Assembly: GCA_002368955.1 (NCBI GenBank)
Contig: DFDY01000095.1
Coordinates: forward strand, 1 to 6,963
DNA: 6,963 nt
Origin: Bacteroidales bacterium UBA3816
GTDB lineage: Bacteria > Bacteroidota > Bacteroidia > Bacteroidales > P3
Reading direction: 5' to 3'
Below, piece by piece: positions 5,521-6,963 of this stretch (its first letter is position 1; every line of letters begins with the position of its first letter). The position numbers were made by a program, and so were the translations under genes. The notes beneath the pieces were generated by a model that saw nothing but the letters and a program-made list of their open reading frames with translations, did not search any database and was not told the origin of the DNA.

Positions 5521-5551
5521 ATCAACAAGAAAATAAAAAAAATAGAATATT
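5521..5551 (+). promoter_or_regulatory. A-rich translation leader of dnaK
   Basis: The 31 nt before the dnaK ATG are almost entirely A and T, with an A8 run, and lack a GGAGG-like site. In Bacteroidetes, A-rich unstructured leaders of this type replace Shine-Dalgarno pairing in highly expressed genes. Confidence 0.55.

Positions 5552-6963
<1,412 letters not shown>

Larger units (their letters stand above)
4959..5551. other. Long gene-poor region upstream of dnaK
   Basis: These 593 nt contain no convincing protein gene. From left to right they hold the terminator-like hairpin (4982-5019), an A-rich microrepeat (5052-5077), a possible 19-codon ORF (5081-5140), a GC-rich stretch with self-complementary segments (about 5161-5300), an 18-bp GC-rich hairpin (5301-5348), a TGACA/TGTCA cluster (5368-5431) and an AT-rich leader ending at the dnaK ATG. 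The plus strand contains no TTTG between 5021 and 5551, so the usual Bacteroidetes -7 element is absent. Confidence 0.7.

Noticed and set aside
5150..5551. Possible HrcA/CIRCE operator before dnaK
   Set aside because: No TTAGCACTC-N9-GAGTGCTAA or close variant is present on either strand.

Overview
The window looks like a chromosomal segment from a member of the Bacteroidota, most likely the order Bacteroidales. Four signs point there. DnaK matches the Bacteroides/Prevotella type closely. An M56 peptidase is fused to a TonB C-terminal domain. murF stands alone, outside a division/cell-wall cluster. Two start regions carry the Bacteroidetes -7 promoter element TAnnTTTG, with A-rich leaders in place of Shine-Dalgarno sites. 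Coding DNA is moderately GC-rich and the spacers near starts are AT-rich. No tRNA, rRNA, CRISPR array, transposase or phage gene was seen.

Layout. (1) 1-2401, plus strand: the 3' part of a BlaR1/MecR1-like M56 metallopeptidase ending in a TonB C-terminal domain, then 3 nt later a leucine-rich-repeat lipoprotein of unknown function. The two are almost certainly co-transcribed. (2) 2437-3735, minus strand: murF, the ligase that adds D-Ala-D-Ala to the UDP-MurNAc-tripeptide. It converges on the lipoprotein gene with a 35-nt gap. (3) 3736-4100: a divergent regulatory spacer with one plausible promoter facing each way. (4) 4101-4958, plus strand: an unrecognised single-pass membrane protein, followed by a strong hairpin. 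(5) 4959-5551: a 593-nt gap without a convincing gene. It holds a GC-rich structured stretch, an 18-bp GC-rich hairpin, five clustered TGACA/TGTCA motifs and an A-rich leader. (6) 5552 to the right edge, plus strand: dnaK, cut off in its substrate-binding domain.

The genes fall into separate units. The left pair looks like an envelope sensing/signalling module: a membrane protease plus a surface or periplasmic LRR lipoprotein, whose BlaI-type repressor, if there is one, would lie off the left edge. murF and dnaK are housekeeping genes. The parts least explained by known families are the LRR lipoprotein with its odd C-terminal domain, the single-pass membrane protein, and the complex region upstream of dnaK, which contains no TTTG and so no standard Bacteroidetes -7 element.
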